Of a stretch of 36,910 nucleotides of DNA, positions 14,391 through 22,222 are shown piece after piece (position 1 is the stretch's first letter; each line of letters starts with the position of its first letter). The stretch spans positions 1 to 36,910 of the forward strand of contig JAPUHK010000076.1 in assembly GCA_027297745.1 (NCBI GenBank), read 5' to 3'. The notes below the pieces were generated by a model, which worked only from the letters and a program-made list of their open reading frames with translations, was not told the origin of the DNA and made no database searches. Made by a program: the position numbers and the translations under genes. Origin of the DNA: Planctomycetota bacterium (GTDB lineage Bacteria; Planctomycetota; PLA2).

Positions 14391-16127
14391 CTAGCGCCGC
14401 CCGAAGCGCTTCTCGAGCTCCGCGAAGCTGAGGTGCAGCACGGTCGGCCGCCCGTGGGGGCATACGAAGGCCCGCTCCAGCGCGCCGCTCTCCTCTAGCA
14501 GCGCCTGCGCCTCTTCACGATTGAGGCGGTCGCCGAAACGCACCGCGGCCTTGCAGGCCATCGTGCCCGCCACTTCGTGAAACAGGGTGCGGCCGTCGAT
14601 CTCGCCGGTGTTCCCGCCGCGCGCCCGCAACAGGCCGAGCAGGTCGCGCAGCACGTCCGGCGCCTGCTCCCGCACAACCGCCGCCGGCGTGGCCTCGAGC
14701 GCGATGGAGCGCTCCCCGAAGACCGACCACTCGAAGCCGCAGCGGCGCAGCAGGTCTGCGCCCTCTTCGAGCAGGCCGAGATCCGAGGCGGAGACCTCCA
14801 TCTCTTCAGCTACGAGCAGCCGCTGGGCAACCACCCCGCCTTCGGTCAGCTTGCGCAGGATGCGGTCGTACTGGACCCGCTCGTGAAGCGCGTGCTGGTC
14901 GACGATGGCGATGCCGTCCGGCACCTCGCACACGAGGTAGGAGTCGTGCACCTGAAACACCCGCGGCGCCCCGGCCTGCGTGAGCTCCGCTTGTCCCTCC
15001 CCCACGTGCCCATGCCCTTGCCCGTACCGGCGCCCGTACTCGTACCCGGCCCCCGCCCCCCCCAGATAGCTCTCGACCGCTCCGCGCACCCGCTCCGCGT
15101 GCTCTCCGGTTTCCACCGGCTGCGCCAGGTCTGCCTGCACCAGCGCTCTGCGCAACGCCGGCGCTACCAACATGTGCAGCAGCTTCGGGTCGCGCCAGCG
15201 CACCTCGGCCTTGGTCGGATGCACGTTCACGTCCACCGCCGAGGGGTCGACATCCATGAACAGGAACACGACCGGGTAGCGGCCGTGGTGCAGGACGTCG
15301 CGGTACGCGTCGCGCACCACGCGCAACAGGATGCGGTCGCGGATGTGCCGGCCGTTCAGGAAGAAGAGCATGTCGCGGGCGTGGGAGCGTGTGACCGCCG
15401 GCCCGGCCAGGAAGCCTTCCAAACGGGCGCCGGGCGCCGCCGCAGAGACCGGGATCAGGGCCGCGCTGAGCTCGCGTCCGTAGAGCGATTCGAGCCGGGT
15501 GCGGCGGTCCTCGCCGGGAGGCGTCTGCAAGACCTCGCACCCGTCGTGCACCAGCCGGAACCCGACCTCTGGAAAGGCCAGGCAGAAGCGCGTCACCAGG
15601 TCCTCGATGTGCCCGAGCTCCGTGCGCACGGTGCGCAGGAACTTTGCGCGCGCCGGCGTATTGAAGAACAGGTTGCGGATCGCGACCTCGGTTCCGGGCG
15701 CGGCGCCCGCGGCGCGCGGCGGCACGATCTCACCGCCGCGGTTGTGGACGGCGTACCCCTGCTCAGCCTGCGCGGTGCGGGACAGGATGGACGCCTGCGA
15801 TACGGCGCCGATGGAAGCCAGCGCCTCGCCCCTGAACCCCAGCGTCGCAATCTGCTCCAGGTCCTCGACGGCGCCGAGCTTGCTCGTGGCGTGCGCCGCA
15901 AACACCAGCTCCAGGTCGCCCGCCCCCATGCCGCAGCCGTCGTCCACGATGCGCACCAGGCGACGGCCGCCCTCCTCGACCTGGATCTCGATGCGCCCTG
16001 CGCCCGCGTCCAGCGCGTTCTCCACGAGCTCCTTGACCACCGACGCGGGCCGCTCGACCACCTCACCGGCAGAGATCTTGTTGACCACTTCGGGACTGAG
16101 GACACGAATCGCCCGGCTCTTCTCCAC
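14391..16127 (-). CDS. mutL: DNA mismatch repair protein MutL
   Basis: A GHKL ATPase that couples MutS mismatch recognition to strand removal. N-terminal motifs are VVKELVENALDAGA (motif I), DDGCGMG (II), and ATLGFRGEAL (III), preceded by AAHATSK. The C-terminal domain keeps the elements of the MutL endonuclease: DQHALHE at about residue 410, ACKAAVR at about 524 and CPHGRP at about 556. In the DQHA(X)2E(X)4E motif the last Glu is Asp. A Gly/Tyr/His-rich linker joins the domains. I place the start at GTG 16127 (578 residues): it gives VEKSRAIRVLSPEVVNKI, close to the family start, and GATGAT lies 6 bases before it. An in-frame ATG at 16214 would add an unlikely 29-residue extension. Confidence 0.95.
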   Translation of the reverse strand: MEKSRAIRVLSPEVVNKISAGEVVERPASVVKELVENALDAGAGRIEIQVEEGGRRLVRIVDDGCGMGAGDLELVFAAHATSKLGAVEDLEQIATLGFRGEALASIGAVSQASILSRTAQAEQGYAVHNRGGEIVPPRAAGAAPGTEVAIRNLFFNTPARAKFLRTVRTELGHIEDLVTRFCLAFPEVGFRLVHDGCEVLQTPPGEDRRTRLESLYGRELSAALIPVSAAAPGARLEGFLAGPAVTRSHARDMLFFLNGRHIRDRILLRVVRDAYRDVLHHGRYPVVFLFMDVDPSAVDVNVHPTKAEVRWRDPKLLHMLVAPALRRALVQADLAQPVETGEHAERVRGAVESYLGGAGAGYEYGRRYGQGHGHVGEGQAELTQAGAPRVFQVHDSYLVCEVPDGIAIVDQHALHERVQYDRILRKLTEGGVVAQRLLVAEEMEVSASDLGLLEEGADLLRRCGFEWSVFGERSIALEATPAAVVREQAPDVLRDLLGLLRARGGNTGEIDGRTLFHEVAGTMACKAAVRFGDRLNREEAQALLEESGALERAFVCPHGRPTVLHLSFAELEKRFGRR

Positions 16128-16133
16128 GGTCGC

Positions 16134-16139
16134 ATCATC
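16134..16139 (-). promoter_or_regulatory. Possible -10 hexamer GATGAT before mutL
   Basis: GATGAT is followed by 6 bases (GCGACC) and then GTG 16127. The first base departs from TANNNT, so this is weaker than the other cases. Confidence 0.35.
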
Positions 16140-16251
16140 CCGTCCAACGGTGACAAGCAACCCGGCGAAGCAACTGTTGCCGGATGTAACGACCCGAAGT
16201 CCGTGTGCATGCATGAGTTAGTCCACCCCGAGCGCGGCACGGCTGCCGCAG

Positions 16252-16260
16252 TTATCCACA
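16252..16260 (+). promoter_or_regulatory. Perfect DnaA box TTATCCACA
   Basis: Exact match to the consensus 9-mer in the 212-bp gap between mutL and holA. Downstream (16289-16327) are short direct repeats: GTCGTTA at 16289 and 16321, CTTGCG at 16299 and 16314. There is only one box and no AT-rich unwinding region, so this is not a replication origin by itself. Confidence 0.45.
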
Positions 16261-16339
16261 GGCGCGGACGGCAATGCCGCAACTCGACGTCGTTAGTGCT
16301 TGCGCGACAAGAACTTGCGAGTCGTTACAGGGGCAACAG

Positions 16340-17320
16340 TTACGCCAGCAGGGCGAGCACCAGGCCCTGCAGCACGTGGCGCTTGTCGTCGCCGCTCTTG
16401 AGGCGCGCGTCCGCCTCCATGAAGTGATGGTGGCGCTCCACCAGCCGGTCCAGATCGTGACGCCGCACGCGGTTGAGGAAGTAGGACGCGGCCTGCGGGC
16501 TGACGCGCACCGCCTTCAGCGCGTCCGCCTGGGCCAAGTCGCCCCTGCGCAGCATCAGGTAGCGGAGGCAGCGCACGTAGCTGTCGTGCAACTTGTTGAG
16601 CAGGATCAAGGACACCCCCACGGGGTCGGTGACGGTGTCCGTGTTGATGCGCAGCCCCTCGTCCAGGCATGCGTCGAGCGCCGCCAGACAGCCCGGCAAA
16701 TCCGCCGCTTCCAGCGCGTTCATGGCGTCGAACAGGGGCGGGCTGCGGTGCGGGTCCGTGCTCTCGGTGATGTCGTCCGCCGTGAGCGTCTTGCGCGGTG
16801 CAATCTGCTGCTTGAGCCGCGCCAGGGCGGAGTCCAACAGCCCGCGCTCGTCTCCGACCAGGTCCTGCAGCACCCGCGCGGCGTCGCCGCCGAGCCGTAG
16901 TCCGTGGGCCTGCTTCGCGTGGCTGCGGATCCAGGGCAGCGCCTGGCCGTAGCGGAACGGGATGCACTCCTCGACGTGCACCGCCTGCAGGAGCGCCTTC
17001 GACCCCTTGCGCCGCTTGTCGAGGGACTTCGCCTGCAATACCAGCAGAGTGCCTTTCACCGGCGCCTGCGCGTAACGCACGAGCGCATGCAAGGACTCCT
17101 CCTCGAGCAGCGACTCCGCCCCCTCGACCACGACCACGCGCCGTCCGCCCGTAAACGTCGGCGTGCGCAGATCGTCCAGGACCTGGGCCGTCGTCGTGCG
17201 CTCGCCGGCGAAGCGGCTGACCTCCAGGTCCGGGTGGGCGCCGATCGCGTTCTCGATCGCCTCGCGGATGCGAAAGGCGTCGGTGCCGAGGATCAGGACG
17301 ACGGACTTGCCGGGCTGCAC
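16340..17320 (-). CDS. holA: DNA polymerase III subunit delta
   Basis: HolA opens the beta sliding clamp as part of the clamp loader. The sequence fits the delta subunit: an N-terminal AAA+-like domain beginning VVLILGTDAFRIREAI (the family usually has a Y-L-L-x-G-x-E/D start), RRVVVVEGAESLLEEESLHALVRY, and TLLVLQAKSLDKRRKGSKAL. The helical C-terminus has LLDSALARLKQQ and the RCLRYLMLRRG and QAASYFLNRVRRHD segments. The start is set at GTG 17320 (326 residues). An ATG at 17344 is in frame, but TAGAAT ends 7 bases before the GTG, so the ATG would lie upstream of the transcript. Neighbouring mutL is transcribed the same way 212 bp on. Confidence 0.88.
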   Translation of the reverse strand: MQPGKSVVLILGTDAFRIREAIENAIGAHPDLEVSRFAGERTTTAQVLDDLRTPTFTGGRRVVVVEGAESLLEEESLHALVRYAQAPVKGTLLVLQAKSLDKRRKGSKALLQAVHVEECIPFRYGQALPWIRSHAKQAHGLRLGGDAARVLQDLVGDERGLLDSALARLKQQIAPRKTLTADDITESTDPHRSPPLFDAMNALEAADLPGCLAALDACLDEGLRINTDTVTDPVGVSLILLNKLHDSYVRCLRYLMLRRGDLAQADALKAVRVSPQAASYFLNRVRRHDLDRLVERHHHFMEADARLKSGDDKRHVLQGLVLALLA

Positions 17321-17327
17321 AGCGGGG

Positions 17328-17333
17328 ATTCTA
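17328..17333 (-). promoter_or_regulatory. -10 hexamer TAGAAT for holA
   Basis: TAGAAT is followed by 7 bases and then GTG 17320. Its position inside the 5' extension of the ORF argues that the GTG, not ATG 17344, is the real start. Confidence 0.55.
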
Positions 17334-17417
17334 GCGGGCCGCATGGACCCGTCGCAGCCCCCGGTCTCTGTTGGAGCCCACGCCGCCCGACAGGAGCTGG
17401 CAGACGGCTCTGCGCGG

Positions 17418-17762
17418 CTATTTCAGGAAGGCGAGCAGGAGGGCGGCGCTGTCATCGTTGGCCAACAGCAGCAGGCCCTGGGATGCCAACCAGTCCAGCG
17501 TCTTCATGATTTCCACGTAGGCGCCGACCAGCCTCACCACCGTGATGCCGGTTTCGACCGCGTCCACGTACGCCTGCACGTCGAACCCGCGCAGGTCCAC
17601 CTCCAGTGAATCCAGGCGGATCTGGTCGCCCTTGACCGTGAAGGTGATCTCGGTGTCCTCGGTCACGACCTTCTTTGCGGTCTTAGCCACCCTGATGGCC
17701 GTGCAGCCGTTCATGAGCAGGGCGGCCAGAAGCGCCAGGGCCATCCACGTAGAGCGCGTCAT
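17418..17762 (-). CDS. Small predicted lipoprotein at the end of the menaquinone operon
   Basis: Not recognised. The 114-residue product has an N-terminal signal MTRSTWMALALLAALLMNGC with Cys20 after a degenerate lipobox (MNGC), then a Lys-rich stretch, then TEITFTVKGDQIRLDSLEVDLRGF, which looks like a small beta-rich domain. The C-terminal half is an amphipathic or hydrophobic helix (VRLVGAYVEIMKTLDWLASQGLL). It begins 30 bases after the ubiA stop on the same strand, with an AGGGAG before the ATG, so it is probably co-transcribed with the quinone genes. A role in quinone synthesis is only suggested by position. Confidence 0.65.
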   Translation of the reverse strand: MTRSTWMALALLAALLMNGCTAIRVAKTAKKVVTEDTEITFTVKGDQIRLDSLEVDLRGFDVQAYVDAVETGITVVRLVGAYVEIMKTLDWLASQGLLLLANDDSAALLLAFLK

Positions 17763-17792
17763 GCGCTCCCTATCGACGGTGCATCCCGCTCC

Positions 17793-18692
17793 CTAAAGGA
17801 GTGCGTCCGTGATCGTCAACGCGCCGACCAGCAGCGAGACCAGGCCGTTCAGCACGAAGAAGGCCAGGTTGACGCGGCTCAGGTCGTCGGGCCTGACGAT
17901 GGCATGCTCGTAGATCAGGATCGCGCCGGCGAGCGCGACGCCCACGGCGTAGAGCCACCCCACGTGAGGGTTGACTGCGAGCACGGCCGCCAACAGCGCG
18001 ATGCTCACGACGTGAAAGACCGCACTGAGCCGCAAGGCGCGCGCCACGCCGAGGCGCGCAGGAATGCTGCACAGCCCTTCGCGCCGGTCGATCTCCACGT
18101 CCTGGCAGGAATAGATCAGGTCGAAACCGGCCGTCCAGAGCATCACGGCCGTGCTGAGCAGAAGCGGCGTCTCCATCTCCACGAAGGCGCCGCGCACCGC
18201 GACCCACGCGCCGACGGGGGCCAGGCCCAGCGCCGCCCCGAGCCAGACGTGACTGAGCGAGGTGAAGCGTTTGGTGTATGGGTACAGCAAGAGGACCGCG
18301 AGTGCCACGGGCGACAGGCGCAGGCACAACGGGTTCAGCTGCGCGGCCGCGAACACGAACACGGCGGAGCTCAGGACCACCACCGCCAGCACGAACGAGC
18401 GCGTGACGCGGCCCGCGGGGAGCGCGCGGCGCTCGGTGCGCGGGTTCCTGGCGTCGATGCTCGCGTCCAGAAGCCGGTTCTGCGCCATCGCCGCCGTACG
18501 CGCAGTGACCGACGCCAGGATGATCCAGAACACCGCGTCCCAGGCCCAGCCGCTCCCGGCGACAAACGCCAACGCCATGGACGCCAACGCGAACGGCAGC
18601 GCGAAGACCGAGTGCGAGACCTTGATCATCTCCGCCGTCTCGCCCAGCTGGCGCCAGAGCGTGGGGGCGCGGTGTCCGGTAGCGGTGCTCAT
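17793..18692 (-). CDS. mqnP: UbiA-family prenyltransferase, likely MqnP of menaquinone synthesis
   Basis: A 299-residue integral membrane aromatic prenyltransferase. The first acidic motif is N72-R-x2-D76-x3-D80 (AMAQNRLLDASIDARNPRTERR), the form seen in the UbiA homologues of futalosine-pathway bacteria; the second is DLIYSCQDVEIDRREG. Eight or so hydrophobic helices are visible. It would attach the polyprenyl tail to the dihydroxy-naphthoate before UbiD-type decarboxylation. ATG 18692 overlaps the ubiX stop by one base (TGATG), so the genes are coupled. The presence of mqnA in the window favours a menaquinone rather than a ubiquinone substrate. Confidence 0.88.
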   Translation of the reverse strand: MSTATGHRAPTLWRQLGETAEMIKVSHSVFALPFALASMALAFVAGSGWAWDAVFWIILASVTARTAAMAQNRLLDASIDARNPRTERRALPAGRVTRSFVLAVVVLSSAVFVFAAAQLNPLCLRLSPVALAVLLLYPYTKRFTSLSHVWLGAALGLAPVGAWVAVRGAFVEMETPLLLSTAVMLWTAGFDLIYSCQDVEIDRREGLCSIPARLGVARALRLSAVFHVVSIALLAAVLAVNPHVGWLYAVGVALAGAILIYEHAIVRPDDLSRVNLAFFVLNGLVSLLVGALTITDALL

Positions 18693-19279
18693 CACCCTTG
18701 CCAGGGAGGCGTGAGGTCCTGCTCGACACCCAACTGCGCGAGCACGCGGCCGACGACGAAGCGCACCAGGTCGTCGATGCTGCGCGGCCGGTGATAAAAG
18801 CCCGGGTTGGCGGGCAGGATCACCGCGCCGGCGCGGCTCAGCTTCAACATGTTCTCGAGGTGGATGCCCGACAGCGGCGTCTCGCGCGGCACCAGGACCA
18901 GCCGCCGGCCTTCCTTGAGGCTCACGTCCGCCGCGCGCGTGATCAGGTTCTCGGCCGTACCGGCGGCCACGCGCCCGAGCGTGCCCATCGAGCACGGGCA
19001 GATGGCCATGCCGGCGATCGGGTACGAGCCGGAGGCGATCGTCGCGCCGATGTCGGCGATCGAGTGCGCCACGACCAGGTCTGCGTGCTCCGGCGCGATC
19101 GCCGCCGGGTCGGGCTGCTTGGGGTTCAGGGAGAGGTCGCACTCCTCGCGCAGCACGCGCGCGGCGCCCTCCGAGACCACCACATGGATCTTGTGCCCGG
19201 CAACCGCCAGCGCGCGCACGAGCGTGAGGCCGTACGCGGCCCCGGAGGCTCCCGAGAACGCGACCGTGAATTCCTGCAT
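18692..19279 (-). CDS. ubiX: Flavin prenyltransferase UbiX
   Basis: UbiX prenylates FMN to make the prFMN cofactor of UbiD enzymes. The N-terminal FSGASGAAYG is the FMN-binding loop. AICPCSMGTLGRVAAGTAENLITRAADV and VLVPRETPLSGIHLENML are the conserved segments lining the flavin and prenyl phosphate site, and LPANPGFYHRP is the C-terminal signature. I choose ATG 19279 (195 residues), which gives the usual start directly before the first strand and lies 4 bases after the preceding stop; an ATG 12 bases upstream (19291) is also in frame. It sits directly upstream of mqnP and, apart from one inserted protease gene, next to ubiD. Confidence 0.93.
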   Translation of the reverse strand: MQEFTVAFSGASGAAYGLTLVRALAVAGHKIHVVVSEGAARVLREECDLSLNPKQPDPAAIAPEHADLVVAHSIADIGATIASGSYPIAGMAICPCSMGTLGRVAAGTAENLITRAADVSLKEGRRLVLVPRETPLSGIHLENMLKLSRAGAVILPANPGFYHRPRSIDDLVRFVVGRVLAQLGVEQDLTPPWQG

Positions 19280-19283
19280 GCCC

Positions 19284-19982
19284 TCAACCATTGGCGCTCG
19301 TGGACTGGAGCACCGCGACGAAGACATTGTAGAGGGCATGGGCATAAGCCACGATCCCCAGCCCGCGCAGCAGGTAGATGCCCCCGAGCAGCACCCCCAT
19401 CATGGTGCGAAACCAGAAGACGGCCGGGTCCCACGCCTCGCCGCCGATAGCGTGGTGAGCGTAGCTGAACAGCGCGGCGGAGATTCCGATCGCCACGGGC
19501 ACGGCGAAGCTCGGCGGACCGCGCAGGAAGTCGCGGATCAGCGCCACGAGTCCCCCCAACAACAGGAAGCGGAAGACGGCCTCTTCGTAGAGGCCGGCCC
19601 CCGCCGACGCGATCACGTCCTCGACCACCTTCGGCACGGCCAGTTGCAAGCGCCACCGGCCCCAGGCAAAGGCGCCCACGAGCAGCACGACGGCCCAGGC
19701 GGCCGACTCGGCTGCCATGGACCAGTAGATCGCCGGCCGGCCTTTGCGCATCTCCGTCGCGCGGCCCATGCTGAAGAACAGCAGCGCCAGGAAGATCAGG
19801 TTCAGGATCAGGATGCCCCACTGCCCGAAGACCGTGAAGAAGCTCTTGAACATGTAGTCCGCGCCGTTGAGCGCCGACGGCACGAAGAACACGCCGATCT
19901 CGTAGATCGCCAGCAGCGGGATCAGGAAGATGTACGAGACCGCGGGGTCCCGGCTCGCCTTCCAGTAGTTGGCCCTAGCCAA
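19284..19982 (-). CDS. CPBP-family intramembrane glutamic protease (CAAX protease-like)
   Basis: A 232-residue polytopic membrane protein with the three CPBP/Abi motifs: E133-E134-x3-R138 (LYEEAVFRFL), F172-x3-H176 (FSYAHHAIG) and H215-x3-N219 (AYAHALYN). These residues form the active site in Rce1-type proteases. About six to seven hydrophobic segments are present. The start is set at TTG 19982, which overlaps the ubiD stop by 8 bases and gives MARANYWKASRDP before the first helix; no ATG or GTG fits better, so the exact start is uncertain. Its position between ubiD and ubiX inside a quinone operon is unusual. Substrate unknown. Confidence 0.85.
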   Translation of the reverse strand: MARANYWKASRDPAVSYIFLIPLLAIYEIGVFFVPSALNGADYMFKSFFTVFGQWGILILNLIFLALLFFSMGRATEMRKGRPAIYWSMAAESAAWAVVLLVGAFAWGRWRLQLAVPKVVEDVIASAGAGLYEEAVFRFLLLGGLVALIRDFLRGPPSFAVPVAIGISAALFSYAHHAIGGEAWDPAVFWFRTMMGVLLGGIYLLRGLGIVAYAHALYNVFVAVLQSTSANG

Positions 19983-21441
19983 GGCCGTACTCGGACCAGC
20001 GGCGCGAGACCAGGTCGCGGATCTCATCCGGCATGACCTGCTCGTCGGGCCACGGGCGGTCGAAGCCCTCGTCGGGGCCCTTGCGCGTGGCATCGATGCC
20101 CATCTTGCTGCCGTACTTTGGCAGACGGCTGGCGTGGTCGAGCGTCTCGACCGGCCCGAGCACGAACTCGGTGTCGCGCTCCGGATCTATGTGGTTGAGC
20201 GCCTTCCAGCACACTTCGCCGTAATCACGCACGTTCACGTCGTGGTCCACGACCACGATCACCTTGGTGAACATGGCCTGCCCGGTGCCCCACATGGCGT
20301 GCATCATCTTGCGCGCGTGCCCGGGGTATCGCTTGCGAATGCTGAGCAGCATGAGGTTGTGGAAGATGCCCTCGAAGGGCAGGTGGAAGTCCACCACCTC
20401 CGGGAACTGCTTCTGCAGCACGGGGCGCACGAGGTGCTCGATGGCCCCGGCCATGTAGCAGTCCTCCATGGGCGGCTTGCCGACGATGATCGTCTGGTAG
20501 ATGGGGTCCTTGCGGTGCGTGACCGCCGTGACGTGGAACACCGGGTACTCGTCGGGCAGGCTGTAGTAGCCGGTGTGGTCGCCGAAGGGGCCTTCCGTGC
20601 GCAGCTCGTTGGGGTTCACGTAGCCCTCGAGCACGATCTCCGCCGAGGCCGGCACCTCGAGATCGATCGTCTTGCACTTCACCATCTCCACGGCCTTTCC
20701 GCGCAGGAAGCCCCCAAAGATCATCTCGTAGAGATCGTCGGGTAGCGGCATGGCCGCGCAGAACGTGCAGGTCGGGTCGGCGCCTATGGCCGCCGCGACC
20801 TCGATCCGGTCGATGCCCTCCCAGCGCGCCTTCTGCGCATGTGCCGCGCCGCCGTGGTGCTGGTGCCAGTGCATGCCGGTCGTGTTCTTGTCATAGACCT
20901 GCAAGCGGTACATGCCGCAGTTCGTCTTCCCGTGGATGGGGTCGCGGCTGAACACCATGGGCATGGTGATGAAGCGGCCCGCATCCTGCGGCCAGCACTT
21001 GAGGATCGGAATCCTTGTCAGGTCAACCGCGTCGCCGGTGTGCACGACTTCTTGACAGGCGCCGGACTTGACCGTCTTTGGGAACAGCGCACTCAGGTCC
21101 GCCAGCTTCGGCAGCATCTTCAACTTGTCGATCAGCCCCTCCGGCCGCTTGTCCAGCAGCGCGAGGATCCCCTCGACCTTGCCGGGAAGCTGCTCCGTGC
21201 TTTCAACCCCGAGCGCGAGGTTCGTACGGCCTTCGGTGCCCAACGCGTTGATCAGCACGGGCATCGACGAGCCCTTCACGTTCTCGAACAGGAGCGCCGG
21301 ACCGCCGCTCTTGACCACGCGATCGCAGATCTGTGCGATCTCAAGCTCGGGATCGACCTCCGCGCGGACGCGCAGCAGATCTCCGCGCGCCTCGAGCGCT
21401 GCCACGAAGGCCCTGAGATCGGCGAACGGAAAGCCCTTCAT
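19975..21441 (-). CDS. ubiD: UbiD-family decarboxylase, likely the menaquinone-pathway enzyme (MqnL type)
   Basis: A full-length (488-residue) prFMN-dependent decarboxylase. Conserved regions include YRLQVYDKNTTGMHWHQHHGG (prFMN and metal binding) and the catalytic E-x4-E stretch ELRTEGPFGDHTGYYS. The pathway role would be removal of the carboxyl group from prenylated dihydroxy-6-naphthoate. ATG 21441 overlaps the ubiE stop by 4 bases (ATGA). All partners needed are adjacent: UbiX for the cofactor, the UbiA-type prenyltransferase before it in the pathway, and UbiE after it. The same family also includes ubiquinone and aromatic-acid decarboxylases, so the substrate assignment rests on context. 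Confidence 0.93.
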   Translation of the reverse strand: MKGFPFADLRAFVAALEARGDLLRVRAEVDPELEIAQICDRVVKSGGPALLFENVKGSSMPVLINALGTEGRTNLALGVESTEQLPGKVEGILALLDKRPEGLIDKLKMLPKLADLSALFPKTVKSGACQEVVHTGDAVDLTRIPILKCWPQDAGRFITMPMVFSRDPIHGKTNCGMYRLQVYDKNTTGMHWHQHHGGAAHAQKARWEGIDRIEVAAAIGADPTCTFCAAMPLPDDLYEMIFGGFLRGKAVEMVKCKTIDLEVPASAEIVLEGYVNPNELRTEGPFGDHTGYYSLPDEYPVFHVTAVTHRKDPIYQTIIVGKPPMEDCYMAGAIEHLVRPVLQKQFPEVVDFHLPFEGIFHNLMLLSIRKRYPGHARKMMHAMWGTGQAMFTKVIVVVDHDVNVRDYGEVCWKALNHIDPERDTEFVLGPVETLDHASRLPKYGSKMGIDATRKGPDEGFDRPWPDEQVMPDEIRDLVSRRWSEYGLG

Positions 21442-22121
21442 GCCTTGATGCCGAGATGCACCGCGGCGATACCGAACGTGAGGCGGTGGATACCGACGCG
21501 GCTGCAGCCGGCCGCGCGCAGGCGGTCGCTCAGCTCGGTCGGGGTGGCCCAGTCGCGCACGGAACGATTCAGATACGAGTAGGCCCGGCTGCGGCTGACC
21601 AGGTTGCCGACGGCCGGCAGCAGGTAGCGGAAGTACAGGCCGTAGAGCCCGCGCACGACGGGGTTATGCGGCCGTGTGAACTCCAGCACGGCGATGCGGC
21701 CGCCGGGACGAGCCACACGCACCATCTCCCGCAGGCCACGGTCCGGGTCCTGCACGTTGCGAATGCCGAAGCCGACGGAAACGACGTCGAAGTGATTGGA
21801 GGGGAAGGGCAGGTTGAGCGCGTCGCCGCGCAGGAAGCGCACGCCGCGGCAGGCCTTCTTGCGGCTGCCGCGCACGAGCATGGGCGCGCAGAAGTCGATC
21901 CCCGTCACCGGCCGGCCGGCCACCTCATGGAGCGCGGCGGCCAGGTCCCCCGTCCCCGTGCATACGTCGAGCGCCGGCCCGGCGGGCTGCGCCAGCCGGG
22001 CGGTACGCCGCCGCCAGCGGCGGTCGATGTTCAGACTCAGGACGTGGTTGAGGAGGTCGTAGCGCGGCGCGATGGCGCCGAACATCGAACGGATCGTCGC
22101 CGCCTCCTTGTCTAATTGCAC
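21438..22121 (-). CDS. ubiE: Demethylmenaquinone methyltransferase, UbiE/MenG type
   Basis: A 227-residue SAM-dependent class I methyltransferase for the last step of menaquinone synthesis. The UbiE N-terminus MFGAIAPRYDLLNHVLSLNIDRRWRR is present, followed by the SAM motif ALDVCTGTGDLA, the acidic GIDFCAPML strand and the family signature FDVVSVGFGIRNVQDPDRGLREMVRVARPGG. The start is GTG 22121. TACACT lies 9 bases upstream and no Shine-Dalgarno is seen, so this is the first gene of the operon and its message would have a leader of only about 2 bases. ruvB is divergent, 101 bp away. Confidence 0.94.
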   Translation of the reverse strand: MQLDKEAATIRSMFGAIAPRYDLLNHVLSLNIDRRWRRRTARLAQPAGPALDVCTGTGDLAAALHEVAGRPVTGIDFCAPMLVRGSRKKACRGVRFLRGDALNLPFPSNHFDVVSVGFGIRNVQDPDRGLREMVRVARPGGRIAVLEFTRPHNPVVRGLYGLYFRYLLPAVGNLVSRSRAYSYLNRSVRDWATPTELSDRLRAAGCSRVGIHRLTFGIAAVHLGIKA

Positions 22122-22130
22122 GGGGGCGCG

Positions 22131-22136
22131 AGTGTA
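22131..22136 (-). promoter_or_regulatory. -10 hexamer TACACT for the menaquinone operon
   Basis: TACACT on the minus strand, 9 bases before GTG 22121. This would be the promoter for the whole ubiE-ubiD-CPBP-ubiX-mqnP-lipoprotein unit, as all internal junctions overlap or are at most 30 bp. Confidence 0.45.
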
Positions 22137-22204
22137 CCAGTGGCGAGTAGGGCTCCGAGCCCCACGGGGTTGCGGCCTTGCGCCGAAAACGGCCCGACAT
22201 GTAG

Positions 22205-22210
22205 TAGGAT
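22205..22210 (+). promoter_or_regulatory. Possible -10 hexamer TAGGAT for ruvB
   Basis: TAGGAT lies 12 bases before ATG 22223, which would give a leader of about 5 bases. Confidence 0.35.
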
Positions 22211-22222
22211 GACCGCTCCGGA

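Noticed and set aside
14990-15065. Repetitive GC-rich tract as an inserted repeat in mutL
   Set aside because: It encodes the Gly/Tyr/His-rich interdomain linker in frame; MutL linkers vary freely in length and composition.
16128-16339. Replication origin at the DnaA box
   Set aside because: Only a single box, no AT-rich unwinding region, and no dnaA, dnaN or parAB nearby.
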